Assembly (NCBI RefSeq): GCF_005222205.1
Contig: NZ_CP032346.1
Span: forward strand, 1,232,501 to 1,296,500
Direction of reading: 5' to 3'
Source of the DNA: Azospirillum brasilense
Lineage (GTDB): Bacteria > Pseudomonadota > Alphaproteobacteria > Azospirillales > Azospirillaceae
DNA: 64,000 nt
The position numbers were made by a program, and so were the translations under genes. Within the stretch, counting starts at the first letter, position 1. Each line of letters starts with the position of its first letter. The notes beneath the pieces were generated by a model. It was not told where the DNA came from. It saw only the letters and a program-made list of their open reading frames with translations, and did no database searches. This document shows, in pieces, positions 25,029 to 34,081 of the stretch.

Positions 25029-27125
25029 CTACCTCGCCCTTCCCGTCGGCTTGCCGGCCTTGGCCGGCGTGCGGCGGCCCTTGCCCGCCTGCTGGGTGTA
25101 GAAGGTCTTGCCCGGCTTCGGCCGATCCGCCTTGGGCTTGTCCGCCTTGCCCAGCCCCCCCGTCGTCTGCCAGGCCGGCACGAGCTGGTGCTCGCCCGGC
25201 CCGATCAGGTCGCTGCGGCCCATCGCCTTCAGCGCGTCGCGCAGCACCGGCCAGTTCTCCGGGTCGTGGTAGCGCAGGAAGGCCTTGTGCAGGCGGCGCT
25301 GCTTCAGCCCCTTGGCCGAGAACACCGTCTCCGAGCCCTCGCGGCGGATCGGGCGCAGCGGGTTGCGGTCGCTGTGGTACATCGCCGTGGCGAGCGCCAT
25401 GGGGGAGGGTAGGTAGGTCTGCACCTGATCGGCCTTGAAGCCGTTCCGCTTCAGCCACAAAGCGAGGTTCATCATGTCCTCGTCGCTGGTGCCGGGGTGG
25501 GCGGCGATGAAGTAGGGGATCAGGTAGAGCTTCTTGCCCGCCGCCTTGGCCGCCTTCTCGAACATCTCCTTGAAGCGGTCGTAGGTGCCGATGCCCGGCT
25601 TCATCATCTTGGACAGCGGGCCGGGCTCGGTGTGCTCCGGCGCGATCTTCAGGTAGCCGCCGACATGGTGGGTCACCAGCTCCTTCACATACTCCGGACT
25701 GCGGACGGCGAGGTCGTAGCGCAGGCCCGAGGCGATGTTGATCTTCTTCACGCCGGGGATGGCGCGCGCCTTGCGGTAGAGCTGGATCAGGTCGCTGTGG
25801 TCGGTGTTCAGGTTCTTGCAGATGTCCGGGAAGACGCAGGACGGGCGGCGGCAGACCTTCTCGATCTCCGGGTCCTTGCAGGCCATGCGGTACATGTTGG
25901 CGGTCGGCCCGCCCATGTCGGAGATGACGCCGGTGAAGCCCTTCACCTTGTCGCGGATCTCCTCGATCTCCTTGAGGATCGAGCCCTCCGATCGGCTCTG
26001 GATGATGCGCCCCTCATGCTCGGTGATCGAGCAGAAGGAACAGCCGCCGAAGCAGCCGCGCATGATGTTCACCGAGAAGCGGATCATCTCCCAGGCCGGG
26101 ATGCGCGCGTCGCCGTAGGACGGGTGGGGCGCGCGGGCGTAGGGCAGGCCATAGACCCCGTCCATCTCCGCCGTGGTCAGCGGGATCGGCGGCGTGGTCA
26201 GCCAGACCTCGCGGTCGCCGTGCCGCTGCACCAGCGCGCGGGCGTTGCCGGGGTTGCTCTCCTGGTGGAGCACGCGCGACGCGTGGGCGTAGAGCACCTT
26301 GTCGGCGCTGACCTGCTCGAAGGAGGGCAGGCGGACCACCGTGCGGTCGGCCCCGGCGGCGCGCGGGGCGGCGGGGGTCAGCTCATCGATGCTGCTGCTG
26401 TCGATGACGGTCCAGCCGTCCGGCACGCGGCTGCGGACGATGGAGGTGCCGCGGACGTCGTCGATCTCCCGCGCCTTCTCCCCGGCGGCGATGCGGTGGG
26501 CGACGTCGATGATCGCCCGCTCGGCGTTGCCGTAGCACAGGATGTCGGCCTTGGAGTCCACGAGGATGGAGCGGCGGACCTTCTCGCTCCAATGATCGTA
26601 CTGGGCGATGCGGCGGAGGCTCGCCTCGATGCCGCCGAGCACGATGGGCACGTCCTTGTAGGCTTCGCGGCAGCGCTGGCTGTAGACGATCACCGCGCGG
26701 TCGGGCCGCTTGCCGCCCTCGTCGTTGGGGGTGTAGCTGTCGTTGTGACGCAGGCGGCGGTCCGAGGTGTAGTGGTTCACCATCGAGTCCATGTTGCCGC
26801 CGGTCACCCCGAAGAACAGGTTCGGCTTGCCCAGCGCCTTGAACGGCTCCGCGCTGCTCCAGTCGGGCTGGGCGATGATGCCGACGCGGAAGCCCTGCGC
26901 CTCCAGCAGCCGCCCGATGATCGCCATGCCGAAGCTGGGATGGTCCACATAGGCGTCGCCCGTCACCACCACGATGTCGCAGCTATCCCAGCCCAGCCGG
27001 TCCATCTCCGCCCGCGTCATCGGCAGGAAGGGCGCCGGGCGCCGCGCCTCCGTCCGGTGCCGGGGGAGGGAGAAGATGTCCCGCGCCGCCGGAACGGCGA
27101 CGGTGGGCGTGGCTTCGTTGAGCAT
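25029..27125 (-). CDS. YgiQ-family (UPF0313) radical SAM protein
   Basis: 698 residues. An N-terminal domain ([17 protein letters not shown]) resembles B12-binding folds. The radical SAM cluster motif CFGGCSFC follows near residue 340 with the family's MRG lead-in, and a low-complexity Lys/Arg-rich tail ends the protein. The reaction of YgiQ proteins is unknown. It is divergent from the small acidic protein genes across about 300 bp, in which I see no clear promoter. Confidence 0.9.
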   Translation of the reverse strand: MLNEATPTVAVPAARDIFSLPRHRTEARRPAPFLPMTRAEMDRLGWDSCDIVVVTGDAYVDHPSFGMAIIGRLLEAQGFRVGIIAQPDWSSAEPFKALGKPNLFFGVTGGNMDSMVNHYTSDRRLRHNDSYTPNDEGGKRPDRAVIVYSQRCREAYKDVPIVLGGIEASLRRIAQYDHWSEKVRRSILVDSKADILCYGNAERAIIDVAHRIAAGEKAREIDDVRGTSIVRSRVPDGWTVIDSSSIDELTPAAPRAAGADRTVVRLPSFEQVSADKVLYAHASRVLHQESNPGNARALVQRHGDREVWLTTPPIPLTTAEMDGVYGLPYARAPHPSYGDARIPAWEMIRFSVNIMRGCFGGCSFCSITEHEGRIIQSRSEGSILKEIEEIRDKVKGFTGVISDMGGPTANMYRMACKDPEIEKVCRRPSCVFPDICKNLNTDHSDLIQLYRKARAIPGVKKINIASGLRYDLAVRSPEYVKELVTHHVGGYLKIAPEHTEPGPLSKMMKPGIGTYDRFKEMFEKAAKAAGKKLYLIPYFIAAHPGTSDEDMMNLALWLKRNGFKADQVQTYLPSPMALATAMYHSDRNPLRPIRREGSETVFSAKGLKQRRLHKAFLRYHDPENWPVLRDALKAMGRSDLIGPGEHQLVPAWQTTGGLGKADKPKADRPKPGKTFYTQQAGKGRRTPAKAGKPTGRAR

Positions 27126-27421
27126 GACGCTCTCCGTTCGGGCCGCCGGTGCGCGGGGCGCGGCCGGGGCGGGGTGCTTGATGGTCGGGTGCCGGTTTCA
27201 TACCGGTCTTGTCCGGCATGGTCCACCGCGCGAGTCCCTACGGAAGTGCCGCGGCGCGGTCAAGGATTGCCTGACTGTCCGGGTCAACTTTATACGCGAT
27301 TATGACGCCGTGATGTGTGCAGCCGGGGCGCCGTCGGCAAGGGGGCTGTCGCAACGGCCACGCCGGCGTCCTGTTGGGAAGGGCGGAGACGCAAGCCGTC
27401 ACCCCCAAACAGGAGCTGATC

Positions 27422-27607
27422 ATGAGCACCGACAAGCGTTACGGCGACCAGCGCGACGAGCCGCTCGACATCAAGAACACCCGCGCCGACCCGGCCATCG
27501 ACGAGGAGAAGATGGGCTTCCAGAACATTGAAGGGCCGGGTGCGGAGACCAGAAAGGATAAGGCGCCGGACCCCGACGACTCTCCGGACAGCGCACCCCG
27601 GCCGTGA
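27422..27607 (+). CDS. Small acidic hydrophilic protein
   Basis: 61 residues (MSTDKRYGDQRDEP...) from the ATG at 27422, with AGGAG upstream. It is rich in Asp, Glu, Lys and Pro and probably disordered. No family is recognised. A similar small acidic protein follows 62 bp downstream, and the pair may be co-transcribed. Confidence 0.6.
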   Translation: MSTDKRYGDQRDEPLDIKNTRADPAIDEEKMGFQNIEGPGAETRKDKAPDPDDSPDSAPRP

Positions 27608-27669
27608 CGGGGACCCCGCGGGTGCCCGGGGCGTTGTTTGCTGAAGCCACAACAAAGCGGAGGTTCGCC

Positions 27670-27852
27670 ATGGCTGAAGAGAAGACACCGGACAGCCCTT
27701 CCGACGCGGGCAAGGACTCCCCGTTGGAGGACAAGACCAAGACGCCCGGTGACGGGACGCTCCAGGACGCCGTGCCCGCCGGAACCACGTCCGACGAGTT
27801 GCGGCGGCGGGCCGACGAGGATGACGGCTCCGTCCAGCCGGGCACCGGCTGA
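27670..27852 (+). CDS. Small acidic hydrophilic protein
   Basis: 60 residues (MAEEKTPDSPSDAG...) from the ATG at 27670, with GGAGG 6 bases upstream. Composition is like the preceding gene: acidic, Pro/Thr/Asp-rich, no hydrophobic core. The function is unknown. It is followed by the palindrome at 27879. Confidence 0.6.
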   Translation: MAEEKTPDSPSDAGKDSPLEDKTKTPGDGTLQDAVPAGTTSDELRRRADEDDGSVQPGTG

Positions 27853-27878
27853 CGCCTTGAGCGCGTCGTCGGTTTCAT

Positions 27879-27928
27879 CATACGACGTCGTATGAGAACG
27901 ACGCCGTATGAGAATGAGTGGGTATGAG
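27879..27928. promoter_or_regulatory. Perfect palindrome CATACGACGTCGTATG and TATGAG repeats
   Basis: The 16-bp perfect palindrome spans 27879-27894. TATGAG occurs at 27891, 27907 and 27923, exactly 16 bp apart. It lies in the 78-bp gap between convergent genes. The palindrome matches the site at 7530 next to parA with one mismatch, which suggests a ParB or other regulator site rather than a simple terminator. Confidence 0.4.
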
Positions 27929-27930
27929 AG

Positions 27931-29736
27931 CTACCGGGTGACGCTGTCGCCTGCGGGCGCGGCCAATCCGACCATGGCATAGCTGCTGCGGATGGCCGCG
28001 TCCAGCGTTGGGGGCAGGGGCTGGATGCGCTGTTCCCGCGCCGCGCGGCGGGCGAAATCGGGGTCCGCCGCCAGGGCCCGCGTCGCCGCCGCCTTGGCCT
28101 CGTCCATGCGCCCCATCTCCAGGAAGGCGATGGCCAGGGCAGCCTGGGCCGGGGCGGCGGCGGTCACCTCGAACTCCAGCTTCGTGCTGTCCGGGTGCCC
28201 ATGGCGCTGGAGAGCGAGGCTGTAGGCGGGCAGGAGCCGCTCCCGCTGCGCGGGGTCGCGTTCCATCGCCTGCTCCAGCAGGGGCAGGCCCTTCGCGGAC
28301 TGTCCGGCTTCGACGTGCCACAGGCCGAGATCACCCAGCACATGGGCGTTTCCGGGCGACGCCTGCAAGGCGCGCTGACCGGCGGCGAAACAGGAGGCGT
28401 ATTGACCACGCAGGCAGTGGGCGGTGTAGAGCGCCGTCAGCGGACGCAACGCGGCCGGCTCCAGTTCGGTGGCGCGCAGGGCGGCGGCCAGGGCATCCTC
28501 CAGGGCGGCATCGTTCCGCTCCGCCCGGTAGGCGTCGGATTGCAGCAGGGACAGCGCCGACCAGAGGCGGGCGGCCTCGCCGGCGCTGGTCGCCGGGGCG
28601 CTGGCCGCGGAGGTCAGGCAAGCGCTCAGGGCGGTCCGCTCGGCCGGCGGGATCTCATGCCGACCGGTGGCGAGGGTGGCGCACTCGCGCGGCGACAGGC
28701 TGGCGGCCGGCTTGGCGCGCAGGCGCGCGGTGACGGCGGGCAGCAGCGGGCCTTGCGGAGCGGTCACCGGCTCGATGATGCCCGCCGCCAAGGCCTGCGG
28801 CGTCGGCATGCCCTGCGGCCCGGCCGGGCGGTCCAGGCTGGTGGACCACAGCACCGTCCCGGTGGCGAGGTCGGTCAGGTGAACGACCAGACGCACCGTC
28901 GCGTCGTGCCCCAGGAGGCTTCCGGACAGGCGAAATCCCTGATGGGGCAGGGCGGCGGTGAGCGGCGGGTCGATCCGCACCGGGAGGTCGGTCCGGTTGG
29001 CGAGGCCGCCGGCGATCTCATCGGTCACCATGGCGGCAAGGGCGCCGTCCTCCGCCGACTGTCCAGTGGTCCGGAAGGGGCCGACGACGATGGACATCGA
29101 CGCATCGGCTGCCGCGGACGGGACGGCGGACACCGACATCGCCGGCTCGATCCCGCTCGGCTCCGCAATGGCCTCGTTCGGATGCGGGCCGAGGGCCAGC
29201 GCCTCCTCCACGTCGATCGGGGTGGCGAGGTTTCGTCCGACCAGCAGGCCGGCCAGTCCGACCGCGATCAGCACGACGACCGCCAGCCCGGCGGTGCGCA
29301 GGGATAAGGGTCGGCGCACCGCCTCCGTCGCCGAAACGGCGTGAGGGCAAGGCAGGGCGGCGGGCGGGGCCTGGTTTTGCCGCTCGAAACGCGGGGCGTA
29401 GCCACCCTTCGGCACGACGATGCGGATCGGGTCGTCACGGCCGGCGGTCAGGTAGTAATGGTCCAGGCTGCGGCGCAGCCGTCCGGCCTCCAGCCGCACG
29501 ATGGGGTCGGATTGCGGATCGAAGCTCGGCTCGCGGTTGAAGACGCTGACGGCGATGCAGTAGGCCTTGATCTGCTGCGCCCGTCCCTCCAGGCACTCCT
29601 CGACCACATAGCGCAGGAAGCGGCGGTTGCGGTCCGACGCGTCGAAATGATCGCTCGTCAAAATCCGCTCAAGCTGAGTCCTGACGGCGCGGTCATCCAA
29701 TGCCCACCCCTGCGCGGGCGGAGTTTCCTCGGTCAT
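27931..29736 (-). CDS. Membrane-anchored TPR protein with CyaB/CadC-like N-terminal domain
   Basis: 601 residues from the ATG at 29736, which has GGGAG 9 bases upstream; the ATG at 29745 would sit directly on that site. The N-terminal about 100 residues (LERILTSDHFDASDRNRRFLRYVVEECLEG...VPKGGYAPRF) resemble the wHTH-like regulatory module found before TPR/cyclase proteins in rhizobia. One transmembrane helix lies near residues 145-170. A TolB-like periplasmic segment (VGPFRTTGQSAEDG) and TPR-type helices follow. It probably senses envelope signals; targets are unknown. Confidence 0.75.
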   Translation of the reverse strand: MTEETPPAQGWALDDRAVRTQLERILTSDHFDASDRNRRFLRYVVEECLEGRAQQIKAYCIAVSVFNREPSFDPQSDPIVRLEAGRLRRSLDHYYLTAGRDDPIRIVVPKGGYAPRFERQNQAPPAALPCPHAVSATEAVRRPLSLRTAGLAVVVLIAVGLAGLLVGRNLATPIDVEEALALGPHPNEAIAEPSGIEPAMSVSAVPSAAADASMSIVVGPFRTTGQSAEDGALAAMVTDEIAGGLANRTDLPVRIDPPLTAALPHQGFRLSGSLLGHDATVRLVVHLTDLATGTVLWSTSLDRPAGPQGMPTPQALAAGIIEPVTAPQGPLLPAVTARLRAKPAASLSPRECATLATGRHEIPPAERTALSACLTSAASAPATSAGEAARLWSALSLLQSDAYRAERNDAALEDALAAALRATELEPAALRPLTALYTAHCLRGQYASCFAAGQRALQASPGNAHVLGDLGLWHVEAGQSAKGLPLLEQAMERDPAQRERLLPAYSLALQRHGHPDSTKLEFEVTAAAPAQAALAIAFLEMGRMDEAKAAATRALAADPDFARRAAREQRIQPLPPTLDAAIRSSYAMVGLAAPAGDSVTR

Positions 29737-30204
29737 CCGTGACATCTCCCGAACGTTGAGAAAGACGACGTGTGATCCTTCTCAAAAGGGGTGGGTCGAT
29801 GTGTTGCCGGCATTCTTTCATCGGGAAAAACCGGTGTCCATCGGCACTGTGCTTTTAGGCCGGCCCCTATTCCCGAAGTCCGCCCGCATCTCTGTTCGTT
29901 GGGGTAAGGCGCTCATCCGAAGGCTGAGACCATCCGACCGAAGGCGGTGAACGCCACCCCCGTCGAACGGGATGTAAACTACCGTATGCTACCCGCCACG
30001 GCGGAACGCCCGGCGCGGCAACGGGTTCTCCCGCCGCCGGACAGGGGACTCGACGGGGAAGGGCCGAACGATGGCTGAAGGCCCATCCCATCCCCGCGGC
30101 ACGCCCGGCTTACCGACGCGCAACCCCCGCCGTCGACAGGGCGTGCCGACATTTCCCGGTTTTCCCTGTTCTGGGCTTCGGTAACGCAACGCACTGGTGG
30201 TTCC
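29737..30204. other. Intergenic stretch between divergent genes
   Basis: 468 bp between the TPR regulator and the DUF882 gene. I see no RNA gene, repeat element or convincing promoter motif. The small reading frames here lack ribosome-binding sites and family resemblance. Confidence 0.4.
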
Positions 30205-30852
30205 ATGTCTTTTTTGTCGCCGTCTTTCCTGTCGTCGCTGAACGTGCCGTCCCATCGCTCTCCCGCTCCCCACCTTCAAACGCCATCCTCAAAATCCCGC
30301 ACAAACCAATCCGCCACAGGCGCGCTGACGCGCCGCGGCATTTTCGGACTGGGGGCCGCCGTGGCGGTCGGCGTCTGCAACAGCCGCAGCGCCGCGGCGT
30401 GGGAACCGGCGCCGGAGCGCACCCTGCGGATCTACAACTGCCTGACGGGGGAAAGCTTTGACGGCGTCTATTGGGCGGAGGGACGCCCGGTGGCGGAGGC
30501 GATGGCCCGCATCGACTGGGTGCTGCGCGACCATCGCAGCGACGATTGCCACCGCATCGATCTCGCCCTGCTGAACCGTCTGTCGGAGATGCAGGAGAAG
30601 TTGGACAGCCAGCATCCGTTCGAGGTGCTGTCGGCCTTCCGCTCCCAGGAAACCAACCGCCGTGTGAAGGGGGCGGCGACAGGCAGCCTGCATTTGCAGG
30701 GGCGGGCGGTCGACCTGCGCCTGCAGGGGCGGCGCGCGGTGGACCTCTACCGCTGCGCTCTGTCCTTCGGCGACGGTGGGGCGGGCTGCTACGCCAAGCG
30801 GAACTTCGTCCATGTGGACACCGGGCCGACGCGGCGCTGGATGGGTGCCTGA
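30205..30852 (+). CDS. Tat-exported DUF882 (YcbK-like, M15-type) peptidase family protein
   Basis: 215 residues. A Tat-type leader (LTRRGIFGLGAAVAVGVCNSRSAAA) sits around residues 42-66 after a long polar N-region, so the true start may be later than 30205. The C-terminal domain has the zinc-peptidase-like motifs SLHLQGRAVDLR and NFVHVDTG, matching the M15/DUF882 fold. Members are predicted murein-acting enzymes of the periplasm. Confidence 0.85.
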   Translation: MSFLSPSFLSSLNVPSHRSPAPHLQTPSSKSRTNQSATGALTRRGIFGLGAAVAVGVCNSRSAAAWEPAPERTLRIYNCLTGESFDGVYWAEGRPVAEAMARIDWVLRDHRSDDCHRIDLALLNRLSEMQEKLDSQHPFEVLSAFRSQETNRRVKGAATGSLHLQGRAVDLRLQGRRAVDLYRCALSFGDGGAGCYAKRNFVHVDTGPTRRWMGA

Positions 30853-31018
30853 GCGTGGCGGCACGGAATCGGGACTTTTCGTCGCAGAACCTTTTGCCAG
30901 GGAGCATCGGGCGAAGGGCATTACGCCGATGGATGGATTGTGCGCAGGACGGAGGAAGCGCACCATAGCCCGAAAAAGAAGGCCATACGATCAGGCCAAT
31001 GCTCTTTGGGAGGAGCCC

Positions 31019-31294
31019 ATGCTAACCCCAACCGACCTTGCGGACCCCCGGGGCCGCAGCTTGTCGGCGCGCCGTCACCCGTTGGCGGACCCGGCCCGGA
31101 TGGCCCAGGCCCGCACGCTGGCGGGCTGGATCGCCGTGATCGCCGAAGACCGCGGCCTGGACGAGCGTGGCGTGGCGGCCGCCACCGGCCTGGACATCGA
31201 GGATGTCCGGGCGGTTCTCGGCGGCACCGTGTTCATGATGCCCGTGAGCACGCTCGACCGCGCGTTGCGCCGCCTGGAAGGCCGCCCGCACTGA
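31019..31294 (+). CDS. Small helix-turn-helix-like protein (paralog 1)
   Basis: 91 residues from the ATG at 31019, with GGAGG upstream. The C-terminal 60 residues (WIAVIAEDRGLDERGVAAATGLDIEDVRAVLGG) form a short Cro/CI-like HTH. It resembles the next gene over about 50 residues (GLD...TGL...RA.L.G......LDR). DNA binding is predicted only from the helix pattern. Confidence 0.6.
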   Translation: MLTPTDLADPRGRSLSARRHPLADPARMAQARTLAGWIAVIAEDRGLDERGVAAATGLDIEDVRAVLGGTVFMMPVSTLDRALRRLEGRPH

Positions 31295-31341
31295 GGAGCC
31301 GCAGACCCGCCTCTCCCTGCCCGCCGGCACAGGAGGACCGC

Positions 31342-31566
31342 ATGCCCCATCACGTCCGCAAACGGAGCAGCGCCATGGACCGCTCGGAGAAACGCGACGC
31401 CATCACCCGCATCCGCCACGCCGCCGAACAGCAGGGTCTGGACGCCGGCGATCTGGCCCGGATGACCGGTCTGGCGCCGGGGCATGCCCGCGCGATCCTG
31501 TCCGGTTTCGGCTCGACGGTTCCGCGCGATGCCCTGGACCGCACCGTCTCCGTCCTGCCGGAGTGA
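31342..31566 (+). CDS. Small helix-turn-helix-like protein (paralog 2)
   Basis: 74 residues from the ATG at 31342, with AGGAGG upstream, 47 bp after its paralog. The segment RIRHAAEQQGLDAGDLARMTGLAPGHARAILSG aligns with paralog 1, suggesting tandem duplication. The function is unknown; it could be a small repressor. A strong terminator follows. Confidence 0.6.
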   Translation: MPHHVRKRSSAMDRSEKRDAITRIRHAAEQQGLDAGDLARMTGLAPGHARAILSGFGSTVPRDALDRTVSVLPE

Positions 31567-31584
31567 CGGAACGCCTGTAACGGC

Positions 31585-31600
31585 ACGCTGAAATGGAAAC
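31585..31600 (+). repeat. Degenerate iteron copy near a terminator
   Basis: ACGCTGAAATGGAAAC differs from the 7341 iteron at two positions. Its AAAC end overlaps the first bases of the hairpin at 31597. It is about 24 kb from the origin. Confidence 0.4.
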
Positions 31601-31627
31601 GGCGGCGCATCGGGTGCGCCGCCGTTT
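31597..31627. terminator. Strong bidirectional terminator hairpin
   Basis: A perfect 13-bp stem, AAACGGCGGCGCA (31597-31609) with TGCGCCGCCGTTT (31615-31627), and a 5-base loop. The A-rich and T-rich ends suit termination in both directions for the convergent genes on either side. Confidence 0.8.
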
Positions 31628-31648
31628 CGTCAGGGGATGTGCCGCGGT

Positions 31649-31858
31649 TCAGGCGACCGAGAGCACGTCCAGATAGACGTTCGCCGGCTCGGTCAGGTGA
31701 ATCCGGTACAGCATGCCCGTCTGGTCGACGATGATGCTGGCGACGGGGTTCTTGGCGGCCATGTCGGTGACGGCGGCGCGCACGTTGCGCGGCAGGCTGT
31801 CGAGTTCGACGTCGCGGTAGCCGTTCTTGTCGGACAACTTGATGGTCTTCTGGCCCAT
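31649..31858 (-). CDS. Small protein of unknown function
   Basis: 69 residues from the ATG at 31858 (MGQKTIKLSDKNGYRDVELDSLP...); an ATG at 31879 is an alternative. It has a regular alternation of strands and one helix (PRNVRAAVTDMAAKN) typical of a folded small domain. No family is recognised. It precedes a class B repeat and shares its strand with uvrC. Confidence 0.55.
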   Translation of the reverse strand: MGQKTIKLSDKNGYRDVELDSLPRNVRAAVTDMAAKNPVASIIVDQTGMLYRIHLTEPANVYLDVLSVA

Positions 31859-32005
31859 GGTCAGGCGCCCTGCGTGCATGCTCTGTTTGCGGTGGGCGGA
31901 CCATGATCCCGTCGGGTTAAGGAAGCACTAACCAAGAACCGTGCAAACGCAGGACTGATGAGCAGCGGCTGCATCGGTGTCCTTGGAATAATCCGGGCTG
32001 CGGTT

Positions 32006-32116
32006 GCCCCCACCCTTCCCACGGCTTCGCCGCGGGCCCCTTCCCTCCCCCGCTTCGCAGGAGAGGGAAATTCAGTCCCCTCCCCTGCGAAGCGGGGGAG
32101 GGTTAGGGAGGGGGCC
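32006..32116. repeat. Class B palindromic repeat (long variant)
   Basis: Begins GCCCCCACCCTTCCCACGG and ends with GGGGGAGGGTTAGGGAGGGGGCC. The left part resembles class A wording (ACCCTTCCCACG), so this copy looks like a hybrid or nested element. It lies just past the uvrC stop. Confidence 0.7.
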
Positions 32117-32122
32117 AGCGGC

Positions 32123-33982
32123 TCACCCATGAAAATGCTCGAACACCCGCCGGGCCAGCGCCGCGCTGATGCCGGGGGTGGCCTCCAGATCCTTCAGCCC
32201 GGCCGAGGCCACCGCGGTGGAACTGCCGAAATGATGCAGCAGGGCCTTCTTGCGCGACGGGCCGACGCCGGGGATGCCGTCGATGCGGGTGTGGTCCATC
32301 GCCTTCAGGCGGCGGGTGCGGTGGGCGTCGATGGCCGTCCGGTGGGCCTCGTCGCGCAGCCGTTGCAGGAAGTAGAGCACCGGGTCGTTGGGCTCCAGCC
32401 GGAAGGGCTCGCGGTCCGGCAGGAAGAAGCGCTCGCGGCCGGCGTCGCGGTCCGGACCCTTGGCGATGGCGGCCAGCGGCACGCCCGTGATGCCCAGCCC
32501 GTCCAGAACCGCGCGGGCGGTGTTCAACTGACCCAAGCCCCCGTCGATCAGCACCAGATCGGGCCACTGACCGCCGCTGCGCTGCGGGTCCTCGCGCAGC
32601 GCGCGGCCGAAACGGCGGGTCAGCACCTCGCGCAGCATCGCGTAGTCGTCGCCGGCCGCGTCGGGATCCTTGATGTGGAAGCGGCGTCCGGCGTTGCGCT
32701 GGATGCCCTCCGGCCCGGCGACCACCATGGCGCCGACGGGGAAGGCCCCCTGGATGTGCGAATTGTCGTAGATTTCGATACGGGCCGGTGTTTTCGGCAG
32801 CCCGAAGACGCGCGCCACCCCGGCCAGCAGCTTGCCCTGGGCGGAGCGTTCGGCCATGCGGCGGCCGTGCGCTTCGCGCGCGTTGGTCAGGGCGTGTTCG
32901 ACGACGCGGCGCTTGGGACCGCGCTGGGGCACCTCCACCTCCACCCGCCGCCCGGCGGCGATCGTCAGCGCCTCGGCCAGCAGGGCGCGCTCCGCGATGG
33001 CGTGGCTGAGCAGAAGGTGGCGGGGCGGCGGCGTCCCTTCGTAGAGCTGGGCGGCGAAGGCGGCGAGGATCGCAGCCGGCTCCTCCTCTCCGTCGTGCCG
33101 GGGGAAGAAGACGCGGGTGCCCTGGTTGCGCCCGCCGCGGAAGAAGAAGGCCTGGACGCAGGCGGTCCCGCCCTCGGCGTGGACGGCCAGCACGTCGGCG
33201 TCCTCCAGCACACCTTCCAGATTGATGTCCTGGCGGCTCTGCAGGGCGGTCAGGGCGCGGATGCGGTCGCGCCAGCGGGCGGCGTCCTCGTAGGCCAGCC
33301 GGTCGGAGCAGTCCATCATGTGGCGGGCGAACTCCGCCTGGATGGCCGCGCTGCGTCCGGACAGCACGTCGCGCACGCCCTGCATCTGGGCGGCGTAGTC
33401 CTCCGCCGTGACCCGGCCGACGCAGGGGGCGGAGCAGCGCTTGATCTGGTGCTGGAGGCAGGGCCGCGTGCGCGATGTGAAGGTGGCGTCGTCGCAGTTG
33501 CGCAGCAGAAAGGCGCGCTGCAACGCCCCGATGGTCATGCCGACGAGGGCGGGGGAGGCGTAGGGGCCGAACAGGTCGCGCTTCTTGCCATGCCGGTCGG
33601 CGCTGCCGCGATGGTGCATCAGGCGTGGGAACTCGTGACCCTGGCCGAGCGCGATGTAGGAAAAGGACCGGTCGTCCTTCACCAGCACGTTGAAGGGCGG
33701 CAGCAGACGGCGGATCAGGTTCGCCTCCAGCAGGAGGGCCTCCGCCTCGGTGTGGGTGGTGACGAACTCCATGGAGCGGGTCAGCGCCACCATGCGGCGG
33801 GTGCGGTTGGGCAGCCCGTCCGTCCGGGTGTAGCTGGCCACCCGGCGTTTCAGATTCTTCGCCTTGCCGACATACAGGATGCGACCGTCCGCCCCGATCA
33901 TCCGATAGACGCCGGGCGTGTCCGGCAGCGTCGGCAGGGTGGAGCGGATCACCGCAACGCCATCTACAGCCAAGCCGGCCAT
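32123..33982 (-). CDS. uvrC: Excinuclease ABC subunit C
   Basis: 619 residues with the full UvrC order: GIY-YIG nuclease (TPGVYRMIGADGRILYVGKAKNLKRR, residues about 23-50), a Cys-rich region (CLQHQIKRCSAPCVG), UvrB-binding segment, RNase H-like C-terminal nuclease (EIYDNSHIQGAFPVGAM, LVLIDGGLGQL) and HhH pairs (IPGVGPSRKKALLHHFGS). It makes both incisions in nucleotide excision repair. It is not in an operon with other uvr genes. Confidence 0.97.
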   Translation of the reverse strand: MAGLAVDGVAVIRSTLPTLPDTPGVYRMIGADGRILYVGKAKNLKRRVASYTRTDGLPNRTRRMVALTRSMEFVTTHTEAEALLLEANLIRRLLPPFNVLVKDDRSFSYIALGQGHEFPRLMHHRGSADRHGKKRDLFGPYASPALVGMTIGALQRAFLLRNCDDATFTSRTRPCLQHQIKRCSAPCVGRVTAEDYAAQMQGVRDVLSGRSAAIQAEFARHMMDCSDRLAYEDAARWRDRIRALTALQSRQDINLEGVLEDADVLAVHAEGGTACVQAFFFRGGRNQGTRVFFPRHDGEEEPAAILAAFAAQLYEGTPPPRHLLLSHAIAERALLAEALTIAAGRRVEVEVPQRGPKRRVVEHALTNAREAHGRRMAERSAQGKLLAGVARVFGLPKTPARIEIYDNSHIQGAFPVGAMVVAGPEGIQRNAGRRFHIKDPDAAGDDYAMLREVLTRRFGRALREDPQRSGGQWPDLVLIDGGLGQLNTARAVLDGLGITGVPLAAIAKGPDRDAGRERFFLPDREPFRLEPNDPVLYFLQRLRDEAHRTAIDAHRTRRLKAMDHTRIDGIPGVGPSRKKALLHHFGSSTAVASAGLKDLEATPGISAALARRVFEHFHG

Positions 33983-34081
33983 CGCTCTATTCCGGTGTGT
34001 TAACCACGATGGAGCGGAAGGAAGCAGGGGAACGAACCATGGACAAGGGACAATCGTCAGCCCTGTCCGTCAGGGCAAGCC

